NCBI GenBank assembly: GCA_902761055.1
Contig: CACWIS010000010.1
Coordinates: 1-49,908, forward strand
DNA from: Oscillospiraceae bacterium
GTDB lineage: Bacteria; Bacillota; Clostridia; Oscillospirales; Oscillospiraceae
Reading direction: 5' to 3'
Length of the DNA stretch: 49,908 nucleotides
The position numbers were made by a program, and so were the translations under genes. This document shows, one piece after another, positions 40,564 to 49,908 of the stretch. The notes under the pieces are model-generated. The model made no database searches and was not told the origin of the DNA. It saw only the letters and a program-made list of their open reading frames with translations. The stretch's first letter is position 1; every line of letters begins with the position of its first letter.

Positions 40564-40941
40564 TTAGGGGCATGTTGCCGTGTAAGGCGTTGTAGAAAAT
40601 GCAACACCATCAACGGTTCCACTGATGACGAGGGTGTAACTCCACCCACTTACAACTGTACAACTTCCGTTGAGGGTAACATTTGAACGACCACTTCCGC
40701 TCCAACTGCCGACAGTGGATCCATTGTGCGAAAGTGTCATCGTCGCATTGATCCATTTGCCATTATCAGTAACCGAACCAGTGCAATTCGCAGTTGTTCC
40801 ACTAAAAGAGAGTGAACCGGTTGCAATGATTTCAGAAACAATGGGGTCCTCGGCTGGGGTCGTTGTGTCGTCAGCATAAGCAAACGGGATCGTCGATAAG
40901 AGAAGCGCGAGGGTGAGAGCAATAGAAATAGTTTTTTTCAT
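40564..40941 (-). CDS. Small secreted protein of unknown function
   Basis: A 125-residue protein with a clear signal peptide (MKKTISIALTLALLLSTIPFAYA, cleavage near AYA-DD). The mature part is about 100 residues, Thr/Ser/Gly-rich and predicted all-beta, with repeated alternation such as NGKWINATMTLSHNGSTVGSW and three Cys (ANCTG, GSCTV, final ATCP) that could form a disulfide. I do not recognise the family. GAAAGGAG precedes the ATG. It lies downstream of a sigma/anti-sigma pair on the same strand, so it may be a target of that sigma factor. Confidence 0.75.
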   Translation of the reverse strand: MKKTISIALTLALLLSTIPFAYADDTTTPAEDPIVSEIIATGSLSFSGTTANCTGSVTDNGKWINATMTLSHNGSTVGSWSGSGRSNVTLNGSCTVVSGWSYTLVISGTVDGVAFSTTPYTATCP

Positions 40942-41003
40942 TGGTAGAACTCCTTTCTAATCTGGATAAAAAGATAACGTTCGAAAGGAGTTTTTTCAGA
41001 CAC

Positions 41004-41738
41004 CTATTTTTTTATTTCTTTTATGCTTTCAGCCATTTTAATCATCTCGTTTTTTGAGCGAGATGCGTTGAGATAAAAAATGATGCTACCATCATCACTT
41101 GTCCATATTAGAGTACTGGAGGTATCACGGTCAAGTGCTTGATAATAGTCGGCGGATCGTCCCGATACAGATGCATCCTCTCGAACAAACCCATCCATGA
41201 ACATTTCAGTATAATTTATACTGTCAACATTCCAGTATTCTAAAAGGATAGTTTCCTCAGAATCTTCGAACAAAAGAATGATGTGGTTTCCTTCGTCAAG
41301 TACTTTTTGAACGCTATACTCACCAGGAAGCCAACCAAACTCAACATCAGGAAGAGGAGCGGACGATTCCTCTGGGGCAGTTGAGTTTTCAGATGAAAAG
41401 AATTGATAGAATATGCTCTTCTCGTATGTGTTCTTGATCCATCGAGTGAAGTCCGCACGAGCTTCCGGATTGAAGGCCAACAGCAACGCACCCGTTAGAA
41501 ATACGCCGATCACAATAATCGCCGCATGTTGAAGAGTTCTTCTTACTCGGTTTCGGCGCTCGTCTATACGGAAAAGTGCCTTCATGCGTACAAGAAAAGA
41601 CTCCGAGAAAACGTGATGCGGCTCTGAAGATCCCTCCAGCGATTGGAGCATGGAGGCCGTAACTGCCCTTGCGGCAATTTGAAGCTCTTCGTCCGTGAAT
41701 GGACCGGAATTATGGTGCTTTGAAAAAAGATAAATCAT
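41004..41738 (-). CDS. Membrane-anchored anti-sigma-like protein (DUF4367-like)
   Basis: A 244-residue protein: a cytoplasmic N-terminal part (about 1-70), one membrane helix (about 72-90, AAIIVIGVFLTGALLLAF) and an extracellular part. The outer part includes FGWLPGEYSVQKVLDEGNHIILLFED and LIWTSDDGSIIFYLNA, which resemble the DUF4367 domain seen in anti-sigma partners of Clostridial sigma factors. Its ATG overlaps the sigma gene stop by 4 bases. It probably holds the sigma factor inactive until an envelope signal is sensed. No zinc-binding anti-sigma motif is seen. Confidence 0.75.
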   Translation of the reverse strand: MIYLFSKHHNSGPFTDEELQIAARAVTASMLQSLEGSSEPHHVFSESFLVRMKALFRIDERRNRVRRTLQHAAIIVIGVFLTGALLLAFNPEARADFTRWIKNTYEKSIFYQFFSSENSTAPEESSAPLPDVEFGWLPGEYSVQKVLDEGNHIILLFEDSEETILLEYWNVDSINYTEMFMDGFVREDASVSGRSADYYQALDRDTSSTLIWTSDDGSIIFYLNASRSKNEMIKMAESIKEIKK

Positions 41739-42256
41739 AAGCCTCCGTCGTCTTTGTCAAGCTGTTTGCGAAGGGCATCTTTTGCTCTCCAAATCAGCTT
41801 TTGCATGCTTCCCTCCGTCATATCCATCATTTTCGCGATCTCACGTGTGCTGTAGCCATTATCGAAACGAAGAAGCAACACTTCCCGATATCGAGCAGGT
41901 AGCTTTGCCATCGCATCTGCCAAACCGTTATCTCCCGGCAGAGGAATGTCAATTCCGAACAGCGTGTCGTTCAGTTCTTCACCGGACAGGTGTTTTCGAG
42001 ACCGGATAATGTCTATCGCTTTGTTTTCAGTAATAATAACGACATAAGACCGGGTTTCCGGACAGTCAACTTCTCTAACCTTATTCAGATTGTCAATGAT
42101 GGAGAGAAAGGCTTGATGGACCGCATCTTCTGCATCATATTGATTGTTCAACACTCTGTTTGCAACAGAGAACATTAAATACCGATACTTGTTATAAATT
42201 GCCTCAAATTTTGATTTGTCCTCTTCGGACTCTATCATTTGCAGATAGATTAACAT
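41735..42256 (-). CDS. RNA polymerase sigma-70 family factor (ECF type)
   Basis: A 173-residue sigma factor with region 2 (YRYLMFSVANRVLNNQYDAEDAVHQAFL) and region 4 (LPARYREVLLLRFDNGYSTREIA, then MTEGSMQKLIWRAKDALRK). ATG 42256 is chosen because AAGGAG is spaced 9 bases upstream; an earlier ATG at 42289 lacks this. It is translationally coupled to the membrane partner. Composition is more AT-rich than the chromosome to the left, in keeping with acquisition on the element. Confidence 0.9.
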   Translation of the reverse strand: MLIYLQMIESEEDKSKFEAIYNKYRYLMFSVANRVLNNQYDAEDAVHQAFLSIIDNLNKVREVDCPETRSYVVIITENKAIDIIRSRKHLSGEELNDTLFGIDIPLPGDNGLADAMAKLPARYREVLLLRFDNGYSTREIAKMMDMTEGSMQKLIWRAKDALRKQLDKDDGGL

Positions 42257-42354
42257 GTACTTTTTCTCCTTGCTGCCAAAAAACGTCATTTCAAGTATAG
42301 CTTAGTTTAGCTGCGCTCGAAATGCTTATTCGACATATTTCGCGCCTATATCCA

Positions 42355-42391
42355 TAAAAAGATGCGTTTCACATATCCGATGAAACGCATT
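42355..42391 (-). terminator. Terminator of the XRE regulator gene
   Basis: Arms ATGCGTTTC (42362-42370) and GAAACGCAT (42382-42390) pair, and on the minus strand a T-run (42355-42360) follows. The gene ends at 42402. Confidence 0.8.
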
Positions 42392-42401
42392 CTGTTTGCA
42401 G

Positions 42402-42728
42402 TTATGAATGATTATTGTTGAATGCCTCTATTACGTTCAATACAGCGGATTTTTGATGAGGCGTCAGGAACACCCATCCATCGAACAAAGCCTTCAATTC
42501 GGGGTTGAGTTCTACCATCTCATCCTCAGCAAAGAATTGAGAGACCGTTATTCCAAAGCCTGTGCAAATAGCTTCCAGCGTTGGAATCGAAGGTGTGGCG
42601 TTCCTGCGAAAGATATTCATGATCGTGGATTCAGACAATTTGGCTTCTTTGGCAAGCCGATACTCTGTCCAGCCTCGCTCTGCCAAGAGCTTTCTTAACC
42701 TTTCATGTGTATTCAAGAATACCACCAC
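42402..42728 (-). CDS. XRE-family helix-turn-helix transcriptional regulator
   Basis: A 108-residue protein with an N-terminal HTH_3 domain: ERLRKLLAERGWTEYRLAKEA (helices 1-2), SESTIMNIFRRNATPSIPTLEAI (recognition helix) and GFGITVSQFFAED. The rest (FLTPHQKSAVLNVIEAF) is a short C-terminal helix seen in many phage/ICE-type regulators. It is divergent from the RHS gene, with an inverted repeat between them. It may autoregulate and control its neighbour. Confidence 0.9.
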   Translation of the reverse strand: MVVFLNTHERLRKLLAERGWTEYRLAKEAKLSESTIMNIFRRNATPSIPTLEAICTGFGITVSQFFAEDEMVELNPELKALFDGWVFLTPHQKSAVLNVIEAFNNNHS

Positions 42729-42768
42729 CCTTGCCTCATTATTGTACAGGCTTTTACCTCAGCTTTAT

Positions 42769-42795
42769 ACAGTATCCTTGTACGGTTAATACTGT
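42769..42795. promoter_or_regulatory. Inverted repeat, candidate XRE operator
   Basis: ACAGTAT (42769-42775) and ATACTGT (42789-42795) form a perfect inverted repeat with a 13-base spacer, in the 210-base gap between the divergent XRE and RHS genes. The gap is AT-rich and contains no other gene. Confidence 0.45.
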
Positions 42796-42938
42796 TTAAT
42801 TAAACGAAACTGGCTCTAATAGTGCGTTTTAACAAAAAAGCCTTTGGTCGACAGTCTGCTTTTAATGGCCAAATCCGTTAAATAAGTATAGCTGTAAAAA
42901 AGCAAAGAAAAAGAGCCTGAGAAACAGGGGTGTTAGAG

Positions 42939-45900
42939 ATGAAGATAATAAAAAGAATTCTTTCCGTAGTTCTTGCTGTTGCTATCACTGTCCAGTGCGG
43001 CAATACAGCCTTTGCGGAGGCACCTTCGCCGCGTCAGGAATATTCTGATGACGGCGTTCTTTATACCTACAACGCAGACGGAACAGTAACTGCGACTATC
43101 TATACATCTCCTGTTGTGGAAGAAAGAAAAACAACCAGTAACGAAGACGATCGCTTGGAAGACCACGGAGACAGCTATGTCAACACCTCTGAGGATGTAA
43201 CGGTTACGCTGGAAAAAACCTATTCCGATGGAGATGTTTTGGTTTCCCTTTCCGATGCGGATACGGCAATCGCTTTCTATCCGGAAACCGCGGCAGGCGC
43301 AGTCCCCGTCGAGCCTTCTGGCCCGGTTGAAGCGGAAACAAATGAAGATCTCGACAGCCTCTCGTATGAGGGGCTTCCCGCCGAGGATGACCTCGGCGAG
43401 TTAGCGGAACTGCCAGATGAGAAGCAAAGCACCGGGGAAGTTGAGCCCACCGAGGACACAGAAACAGATCAGCAAGAGGAAATCGAGCAGCAACCTGCTA
43501 CAGAAGAGCAAACTCCCGATTCTGCTGATGAAAAAGATGGCGCCAACGAACTTTCTGCCGTTTCCCGAAAACACAGCATACACCTCTCACCTTTGAGCGT
43601 CAGAAGATCCGCTGTTATTTCAACGCACTATTTGGCAAGCAGCATTGACAGCTCGGAATTGAATGAAGAGGATACGCCTGACGAAACACCCAACCCTGTA
43701 GAAACGCTGACCCCTACAGCAATTCCCGAGCCTACAGAGCCCCCAATTCAGACCGCAACTCCTGTTCCCACAGAAACTCCTGAACCGACAGAAGCACCGG
43801 CTCCGACCGAGAGCCCCACTCCCACGAATACGCCAACGCCGACGGAGAACTTGACAGAGCGGCAGGAGCAGACCGCGCCGGATACCCCGAAAGTGAATGC
43901 GGAGGGGCCGAACTGCATAAAGGTACTTGAGCCTCAGGCAGGGCTGGAGTATAGCATCAACAACGGCCTTACCTGGGTAGCGATAGATAATAACGGCGAG
44001 GTTCGATTTGAAAATCTGGTGCCGGAGACGGAATACGAAGTCGTGGCCCGGAAAATGGGGAACGATACCTTCCTGCCCTCTCCTCCCAGCACTCCGGCCA
44101 AGGTGACCACACCCGTTGAAATCCCGGAGGCCACACCGGAGCCAACAGAGACACCCTTACCAACATCTGAACCGACGGCCACACCAGAGCCGACCCCGAC
44201 GTCCACACCCGAACCGACGCCCACACCCGAACCGACGCCCACACCCGGACCGACGCCTACACCGGAACCCACGCCCACGCCTCTCCCCTCTGAAACACCG
44301 ACGGCTGCAATGGAGCCGCAGCAGCAATATGAACCTGCCGCCGTGTATGACAGCGTAAGCGGCGTCGGCATGGGGTATGCTAACGGCACTTATGCGGGAG
44401 TGCTATATCCTGGTGCAATCAACGAGTTTACAGATATTGAGTTTATCCCCAAAGGCAACGGGGTTAAAGAAACCGTCATCATGCGGCAGTATACGACGCC
44501 GGAGATGAGCTATGTTCTGGACTTCTCCGGCCTATCGCCTGTTCTTTCCGGCAACAGCGTTCTTCTATATGACGCCTCCGGAGTCAAGTCCGGAGAAATC
44601 TCCGCGCCGTATCTTTTGGACGCGAACGGCGCATACAACGACGATATCGTCGTGTCGCTCGAAAATATCGGGGGAGGATACCGGTTAACCTATAAGCTGG
44701 ATGAAGCATGGCTGCAAAATGCGGCCTTTCCGGTCATTCTCGATCCCTCTACTTACATCGGAAAAGACGAAGATGGTCATTCCTGGAACAATATGGAGGA
44801 CGCCTATGTCACGTCTGCCGAGCCAAACCGCAATTACGGCTGGACAAGCTGGCAGCTGCAGTGCGGCAACACCTCCGGTGAGGCGCTCTGCCTGTTCCGC
44901 CCGGTCTTTCCGGACAGCATCAATAACATAGCAGACTATATCCTGGTCAAAGAAGTAAAGCTCCATACCTATGTGGAAAATGTTTCTGGCGGCAACACCT
45001 ATCGGGTGTATCAGCTGTTGGGCGACTGGAACAGCCAGACGGTCACCTATAACAATTGCCCAGCTTATACAGCATCTAATTCTGCGCCTAATTATATAGC
45101 ATCCGTCGGCTGGTATGAATGGGATTTGACGGCTGCCGCCTCGACCTGGTTCAACAGCCTTGCACAGATGCAGGCATACGGTGTACTCATCCGCGGAGAG
45201 AGCAGCGGCGGTAGCCTGACTTTTGCCTCTTCCGATCCATGGTTAAATAACGCCTATTACACGATCACCTATTATCCCGTAGCTCAGTCCACCCCCAAAG
45301 ATCCTAACCTGAGAGTCACGGCTTACGGGAATGCGCTCAATTCCGGAACAGGCTATCTCGACCTTGACTGGAGCACGGTAGAAGGGGCCTCCAACTACTA
45401 CGTTGGGATCCATAACGGAAAGACGTACGAGTATTTCTATGTTAACGGAGCTACCTCCTGGACAACGCAGGGCAAAGGGATCTGGCCCACGGAGGACGAA
45501 ATCAACAGCGGCAGATACCTGCTCCATCACGACGGAGCGGGTTCAGAGCTGCCCATGCTCCCGGCGCTCACGTATAACAATTCAGGCGGTGTACTGGCAG
45601 GCAATCTCAACTACTCTGTCTGTGTTATCCCCGCAAACCAATACGGACAGGCGCCGAATCCGAAATACTTTGGCGTAAGAACTGCCCGCCTGCCGGATAC
45701 GCTTCCGCCCAGCACAGCGAGCTCGGTATCGATATCTCCTTCCGCCTATACCAACGCCGACTCGCTTACGCTGACATGGGCCGGGATTCTGGACTACAAC
45801 GCTACAGATACAAGCGCTGTTCCCTCTTTGGGGACAGGGCATGTCCAGTATTCCCTGAACAACACCAACGGATGGCTCAACACGTTCTCTTCTTCCGGGA

Positions 45901-48900
45901 ACGGAAGCGTCAACATTGATATCCGCAGCGTCCGCGACGGCCAAAATGTTCTCTATCTGCGCGCTATAGACAGCGCGGGCAACACGAGCACTCCGCAATA
46001 CGTATATTTCTACGTTGACCGCACAGCTCCGACGGCTCCGACGCTCGGCATCGTGCCTGCCGACTGGAGCAGCGAAACAAAGCTCAGCCTGACCTGGAGC
46101 GGGATCAACGATATAAACGATCTGGCACGGGTGGAGTATGCCATCGACGGCGGCACATTTATCTCCACCGGCAAAACCGATCCGGCCTATTCCGGATACA
46201 TCATAAACGTCTCCTCGCTCTCCGACGGGGAGCATTCGCTCAGTGTCAGAGCGGTGGATGTTGTCGGAAACAGCGGTGAAGCGTCGACGATCACGTTTTA
46301 CCGGGACACCACAGCGCCTGTCGTGGCCGGCACGTCGATTGACCCCGCCTCATGGACAAACTCGGATGAACTCTCCTTTGGCTGGACAGGTCTGAGCGAT
46401 ATGCACAGCGGACTTATGCCGGTCTGGTACAGCCTCGACGGCGGAGAGCAGATCAGCCTCGATGCGGAAGAAGATCTGACGGCCCTTCTGGATATCTCCG
46501 ACTGTTCTGACGGAAAGCATACGATTCTCCTGCATTTTGAAGATAAGGTAGGCAACACACGGGAAGAAACGCTCTCGCTGTTCCGCGATGTTACGAAGCC
46601 GGAGCTGGAGATCCTCTCTCCCACGGACGGTAGCGCGGTCAACGGCACGGTAGAGGTGCTGGGCAGCGTCGCGGATCTGTCGCTCAATACATGGACGCTT
46701 ACGGCTACCGGCGAAGACGGCGAAGCGCAGACGCTCGCCGAGGGCGGCACAGAAAAAGACGCCGAACTCCTCGGCATCCTCAACTGCGCCCTGTTTGCGG
46801 ATGGAGAGAAGGTCGAGCTGAAGCTCCGCGCGATCGACAGGGCCGGGAACGAGAATGAAGTCACCGGCACAGTTATTGTCGTGGACAAGAGTGCTGCGCC
46901 CATTTCCGGTAACGTTGCCATCTCCTCACCCGCAAACGGCGAACAAATTACAGCATCCGGCGTGACCGGCGCCTATACCGTAGACTACGAGCAGCCGGAG
47001 AGTGAAGGCCTGCTGTACATCGACGGCGTTTACTGCGGCGCGACAGACGGTAAAACCTTCCCCTTCGACGCAGTCACATATAAGGAAAACTCCGCCCACA
47101 GCATCAGTATTCTTTCCCGCGCAAACGACGGAACGATGCAGTTCAGCGAGGGCTTGTCCAACTATGTCCTGCACTCCGACGCCTTTGCGGACGATTCCTT
47201 CCTCAGCTCCCACAGTGGCGTTTCCTTTGACTTCGGCGCGTCTTTGAACGGCGCTGCGAGCGGCGTCCTGATCACGCAGACGATCAGTCCGGTATTCCCC
47301 GTGCTCTCGCTGCGCATCGGCGTGACGGAGGACAAGCCTGCGGGTACGGATATCCAATACTATTTCAGCACGGACGGCGGTGGGACGTGGAACTCCATCA
47401 CGCCGGATACGGACGTGCCGATGTTGTCGTGCCCAGAAACAATTCTTGTCAAAGCCGAACTAATTGGCGACGGCGCGAGCACGCCCACGCTTTACGGCCT
47501 CACGCTGCAGGGCGTGATCGAGACCAACCCCACCCGCGTGATCGTCAAGCTCTTGCGTCCGGTGGAACAGCTCACCCTGCGCGATACGATCGTCACGCAG
47601 GCCATCACGCCGCTCTTGACCGCGCCCCGGGACGCCGAGCTGCTCCGGCAGTACTGGAACGGCGCGTACACCGCCGACAGCTTTCATTTTGACGCGCGCG
47701 GCGTCGGAGAAAACGAGAGCCGCCGGGTCTCTCTCATCGCGGAGACCAAAGACCACACCCTGTACGGCACCGGGGCCAAAACGGCGATCCTTCTGCGTGA
47801 GAACGTGACCGGAACCGGCACGGTCAACAGCGGAGAACTGAAAGCGGACGGCAAACTCTATGCCATCCGCCTGGAGGCGCTTCGTGACGGCGACGTGGCT
47901 TTCCGCTACTCCACCGACAAGGAGACATGGTACAAGCTGACGCCCGGCGCGTATGTCTATCTGGAAAGCCCGGCAGAGTCAGTCTATCTCCGCGCAGCGG
48001 GCGGCACTCTCCGCGCCTGGCACGTGGAGGGTGTCACCTGTACGGAGAGCAGCGTCACCGTTCGAATCATGCACTCTCCGGAGAATTTCACGGTTGCGGA
48101 CTGGGGCGCGGATTATTACGGCAACGAGAAGCTGCGCTATTATGACCTCTCGTGGACGGATCCCACGCCCGAAGACACGAGCGCGGCCAATACCACCGTC
48201 TATGAGATCTACCGCAACGGCGAGCTGATCGGCAGCACGGCGGACACCAGATATACGGACACCTATTATATTGCCAACGCCCGCTATGAGGTGCGCGCGG
48301 TGCGCAGCTACGGCGGCGCTGAGGACCATGTCAGCAACCGCACTGCCGCCGAGAAGACAAGCATGAAGGCGCCGGAGCGCCTGATCGGCGTCAGCTATAC
48401 CGCCGAGGAGCAGAAGCAGAGCGAATACCTCAATCGTCTTTACGGCGGGAATTACAGCTTCAGCAATCAGGCTGTCGCGCCGGTGGATGACCGCGCGCTG
48501 GACAAGAGCCTGCTGGGACGCAACAAGCTCTGCGCCAACGGTTTTGAGCCGATCAACTTCAACACCGGCAACTTCCTGCTGGAAACCGTGGACTATTCTC
48601 TGTTGGATCTCGGCCTCGCTGCGCTGACGCTGGATCGCACCTACAACAGCCGCAGCGACGCTCCCAACGGCCCCTTAGGCTCCAAGTGGAGCAGCACATG
48701 GACAGAGCACCTGCGCCTGTATACCGAGGGAGATATAACTTATACGCAGGCGGACGGCGCCGAGATCGTCTTTACCCGCCGCGCCAACGGCAGCTACACC
48801 GGCGGCGAGGGGCGCGGTCTGACACTCACGGCCAACGGCAGCGAATACCGCATCACGAATCTTGACGGCGAGATCCACGCCTTTACGGGCGGGGGTCTGC

Positions 48901-49908
48901 TCAAGTACGTCCAGTTCTCGGACGGCAACCGGATCGAGCTGCGGCGAAACGAAGACGGCCTGATCACGGCCCTTGTTCTCCCGAGCGGCACGACGCTCGC
49001 CGTAGAGAGCGACCGCAGCGGCCACATCACCTCGATCGAAACCCCGGCCGGAACGCTGCGCTATGCCTATCGCGGCAATCTGCTCGTCAAGTTCACCGAT
49101 ACGGACGGCAGCGAGATCCGCTATGCCTATGACGCGCAGGGACGCATGACCGAGTGGTACGACGCCGCAAATGTCCGCCAGGTCAAGAATACCTACGACA
49201 AACAAAACCGCGTGACCCATCAGATCGACGCAAACGGCGGCGAATACGGCGTTGAGTACTTCGACGACCATACCGTCACCACGGACGCGGACGGCCACGT
49301 CAGCGAGATTTGGTTCGACGCGCAGAAGCGCACGACCAAAACCGTGGACGCGAACGGCGGCGAGATCAGCTACACCTACGACCAGAACAGCAACATCATC
49401 GCGATCACGGACGCTCTGGGCAACACCACGCGCTATGAGTACGACGCCTTCGGCAACAAGGTGAAGGAGACCGCGCCGGACGGCAGCAGCTACAGCCTGC
49501 AGTATGACGCGCACAACAACCTCATCCAGCTCACAGACCAACGCGGCGGCGTGACGCGCTATGAGTACGACGCGCACAACCGTCTTGTCAGGCAGCTCAA
49601 CCCGGACGGCGGCGTGATCGCCTACACCTACAACGACGCCGGGCAGGTCTCACCGATCCCCTCGGCCACGTCACGGCTTACGAGTACGACGGCGTGGATC
49701 TTGTGCGCAGCACCGATCCGAACGGCAACGCGACGAGCTACGCCTACGACGAGCAGCACCGCCTCGTCTCCACGACGGACGCGCTCGGCAACACCACGTC
49801 CTTTGCCTACGACGAGCGAGACAACCTCACCTCCGTCACCTTTGCCGACGGCACGAGCTTCGCCTACGAGTACGACAAGGTCGGCGACCTGATCTCCCAG
49901 ACCGACGC
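42939..49908 (+). CDS. Giant secreted RHS/YD-repeat protein, incomplete at the window end, with an apparent frameshift
   Basis: At least 2320 residues. A signal peptide (MKIIKRILSVVLAVAITVQC to about AFA) precedes a Glu-rich stretch and a long Thr/Pro/Glu linker (about residues 247-454). Next come a DNRLRE-like beta domain (about 610-780), several Ig/FN3-like repeats with DRTAPTAP-type linkers (about 1000-1320), further beta domains, and from about residue 1868 an RHS core (PINFNTGNFLLETVDYSLLD; YDAQGRMTEWYD; YEYDAFGNKVKE). ATG 42939 fits the ribosome site AGGGG better than GTG 42930. Near 49651 the YD pattern leaves the frame and resumes one base off, with no stop to 49908. Such proteins are surface or polymorphic-toxin carriers; the C-terminal payload is not in the window. 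Confidence 0.88.
44175..44282 (+). repeat. 18-bp tandem repeats coding for an EPTPTP linker
   Basis: Units of GAACCGACGCCCACACCC recur in phase at 44211 and 44229, with variants at 44247 and 44265 and looser copies upstream. They encode the Pro/Thr linker of the RHS protein and are prone to slippage and length change. Confidence 0.85.
49651..49655 (+). other. Frameshift point in the RHS gene
   Basis: Before this point the frame reads YNDAGQV. After it the expected repeat TDPLGHVTAYEYDGVDLVRS and further YD repeats are in the frame one base off. One base appears missing between GTC and ACC. It is either a real mutation, a programmed shift, or an assembly error; no homopolymer run is present. 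Confidence 0.75.

Larger units (their letters stand above)
37667..49908. mobile_element. Left part of an integrative element inserted at tRNA-Leu; right end not in window
   Basis: Next to the tRNA come an integrase, an excisionase-like protein, a DUF3789-like small protein and a Spo0A-C-domain protein, then cargo that is visibly richer in A and T than the flanking chromosome. No relaxase, coupling ATPase or other conjugation gene is seen in the window, so it may be a larger conjugative element continuing to the right, a mobilisable island or a remnant. Whether the RHS gene belongs to it is uncertain, since its 3' half returns to host-like GC. Confidence 0.5.

Noticed and set aside
44175-44282. 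Regular short repeats resembling a CRISPR array
   Set aside because: They are contiguous 18-bp in-frame units without spacers, coding for a Pro/Thr linker.

Overview
The window is GC-rich, densely coded DNA with short intergenic gaps, many ATGA-type gene overlaps and sigma-A-like promoters. RodA, an MgtE transporter, a stand-alone Spo0A output domain and the sugar ABC/FGGY kinase gene set fit a high-GC member of the class Clostridia, probably an uncultured gut or rumen Oscillospirales-type bacterium. The class-level placement is inference from gene families. No rRNA, CRISPR array or IS element is visible.

Layout. (1) 1-14626: a pentose/furanose sugar locus on the + strand. It starts with the tail of a sugar-binding protein, followed by an ABC ATPase and two permeases (YtfQRT/YjfF type), an FGGY kinase, an AraD-type L-ribulose-5-P 4-epimerase, a second sugar ABC ATPase and permease (MmsAB/XylGH type) with its own strong promoter, a small membrane protein, xylulokinase, a DUF4867 protein, an L-fucose/L-arabinose isomerase-family enzyme and a small protein of unknown function. 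Together they can import a pentose, isomerise it, phosphorylate it and deliver it to xylulose 5-phosphate. (2) 14719-18955: a FUSC-type membrane protein with a degenerate HAD-like tail, MgtE preceded by a leader carrying a small upstream ORF, and a membrane-anchored PI-PLC-like protein.

(3) 19198-30541 is the most unusual part: a tight six-gene operon with four TIR-like/single-TM/LRR proteins, an HD-RyR fusion and a SLOG-like protein with four membrane helices. TIR, RyR, SLOG and SLOG-linked membrane domains are known parts of nucleotide-signal conflict (immune) systems. Here the TIR proteins have the parts of a Toll-like receptor in reverse order (cytoplasmic TIR, membrane helix, predicted external LRR). 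Only one of the four TIR domains keeps the residue pattern expected of an NADase. I infer a membrane receptor, nucleotide signal and membrane-effector module, and regard it as the best candidate for an undescribed system.

(4) 30621-37417: housekeeping genes. A nitroreductase is divergent from msrA-hydrolase-SDR; upp follows; tsaE-tsaB is divergent from rodA; then a DUF975 membrane protein. (5) 37579-37666 is tRNA-Leu(CAG). (6) 37667 to the window end: an integrative element at the tRNA 3' end, with integrase, excisionase, a DUF3789-like small protein and a Spo0A-C-domain protein. These are followed by more AT-rich cargo: a small secreted protein, an ECF-type sigma factor with a membrane partner, an XRE regulator, and the start of a giant secreted RHS/YD-repeat protein with an apparent frameshift near 49651. 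The far end of the element is outside the window.
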